From: Psychroflexus salarius
Lineage (GTDB): Bacteria > Bacteroidota > Bacteroidia > Flavobacteriales > Flavobacteriaceae
Reading direction: 5' to 3'
Assembly (NCBI RefSeq): GCF_900129035.1
Contig: NZ_FQTW01000001.1
Location: forward strand, 248,001 to 312,000
DNA: 64,000 nt
Within the stretch, counting starts at the first letter, position 1. The number at the start of each line of letters is the position of its first letter. The position numbers and the translations under genes are program-made. Shown here one piece after another: positions 63,699-64,000 of this stretch. The notes under the pieces were generated by a model, which had not been told where the DNA came from, did not search any database, and saw only the letters and a list, made by a program, of their open reading frames with translations.

Positions 63699-64000
63699 AT
63701 GAAAAAATATTCAATTGAATTTAAGTGGGCATTCATTTTTATTTTTATGAGCTTAGTTTGGATGCTGCTTGAAAGACTAACTGGTTTGCATGACGAAAAC
63801 ATAGATCAACACGCCATTTACACTAATTTAATAGCAATACCTGCTATTTTGATCTATTATTTTGCAATTAAAGAAAAGCGTGATCGTTTTTACAAAGGCC
63901 AAATCAGCTTCAAACAAGGATTTAAAAGCGGCTTAATTATCAGTATAATGGTCACTTTAATTACACCACTTAGTCTTTATATTTCAACTAAGTTTATTTC
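63699..64000 (+). CDS. DUF4199-family membrane protein, 5' end only
   Basis: About 100 residues are visible, from MKKYSIEFKWAFIFIFMSLV to the window edge. Two membrane segments (about 10-26 and 44-62) and KEKRDRFYKGQISFKQGFKSG match the start of DUF4199 proteins, whose function is unknown. The start at 63699 is the first ATG. The rest of the gene is beyond the window. Nothing else is seen in the 175-base gap upstream. Confidence 0.75.
   Translation, partial: MKKYSIEFKWAFIFIFMSLVWMLLERLTGLHDENIDQHAIYTNLIAIPAILIYYFAIKEKRDRFYKGQISFKQGFKSGLIISIMVTLITPLSLYISTKFI

Noticed and set aside
1-64000. CRISPR arrays, insertion sequences and prophage genes
   Set aside because: No regular spacer-repeat arrays, transposases, integrases or phage structural genes were recognised.

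Overview
The window is AT-rich chromosomal DNA from a member of the Bacteroidota, almost certainly a Flavobacteriaceae-type bacterium. Supporting signs are a laminarinase with a type IX secretion C-terminal sorting domain, GldA and GldI gliding-motility proteins, bacillithiol deacetylase BshB1, many small lipoproteins, a 6S-like RNA between zapA and rny, and promoters of the Bacteroidota type (-7 box TAnnTTTG, -33 TTG). I do not assign a genus. Most of the window is core genome, densely packed, with short overlaps inside operons and hairpin terminators between convergent genes.

Layout. 1-2180: end of a tryptophan operon (trpF-trpB-trpA). 2263-5715: pyruvate carboxylase. 5834-6396: a cloverleaf-like repeat, tmRNA and its terminator. 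6519-9314: secreted laminarinase, an HNH endonuclease and an HU-like protein, the last preceded by a phased TGTACA array. 9512-14056: UPF0173 hydrolase, an SDR, then a cytochrome/YceI/OB-fold/DUF5777 operon and a non-coding stretch bounded on the far side by a duplicated 3' end of the SDR gene, so this block looks inserted. 14053-26360: SSS symporter, TerC, two DUF368 (PopT-like) genes, aroE, DUF349 protein, methyltransferase, TPR protein, aminotransferase and OstA-like protein. 26502-37453: a heavy-metal block (His-rich protein, fused CusA-CusC pump, CusB adaptor, response regulator, histidine kinase) followed by thioredoxin, ApbE, DUF4266 and DUF3570 genes. 37518-42754: purA, Fur-family regulator, RelA/SpoT and an M48 protease. 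42954-49542: zapA, 6S RNA, rny, ndk, PhoD-like phosphatase, NrnA-like phosphoesterase, gldI and a cyclophilin-FKBP fusion. 49593-64000: lipoproteins, smpB, a three-gene biotin-dependent acyl-CoA carboxylase, gldA, M28 peptidase, tRNA-His, bshB1, nhaC, lpd, a sterol-desaturase-family gene and the start of a DUF4199 gene.

The most interesting result is regulatory. The direct repeat TTAAG-N6-TTAAG (11-bp period, the geometry used by OmpR-family regulators) occurs just upstream of the metal-efflux operon (26454-26469) and again between the histidine kinase and the thioredoxin gene (34470-34485). This suggests that one CusRS-like system controls both operons, and that Trx-ApbE-DUF4266-DUF3570 is an envelope redox module tied to metal stress. 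The DUF3570 barrel carries an SGAS motif that resembles ApbE flavinylation sites, and the DUF4266 lipoprotein ends in GGGCGCN.

The second result is the island at about 11.0-13.9 kb. It carries a cytochrome c lipoprotein, YceI, OB-fold and outer-membrane DUF5777 set and lies between an intact SDR gene and a second, synonymously diverged SDR 3' end. Third is a four-copy TGTACA array at 21-22 bp spacing upstream of the HU-like gene.
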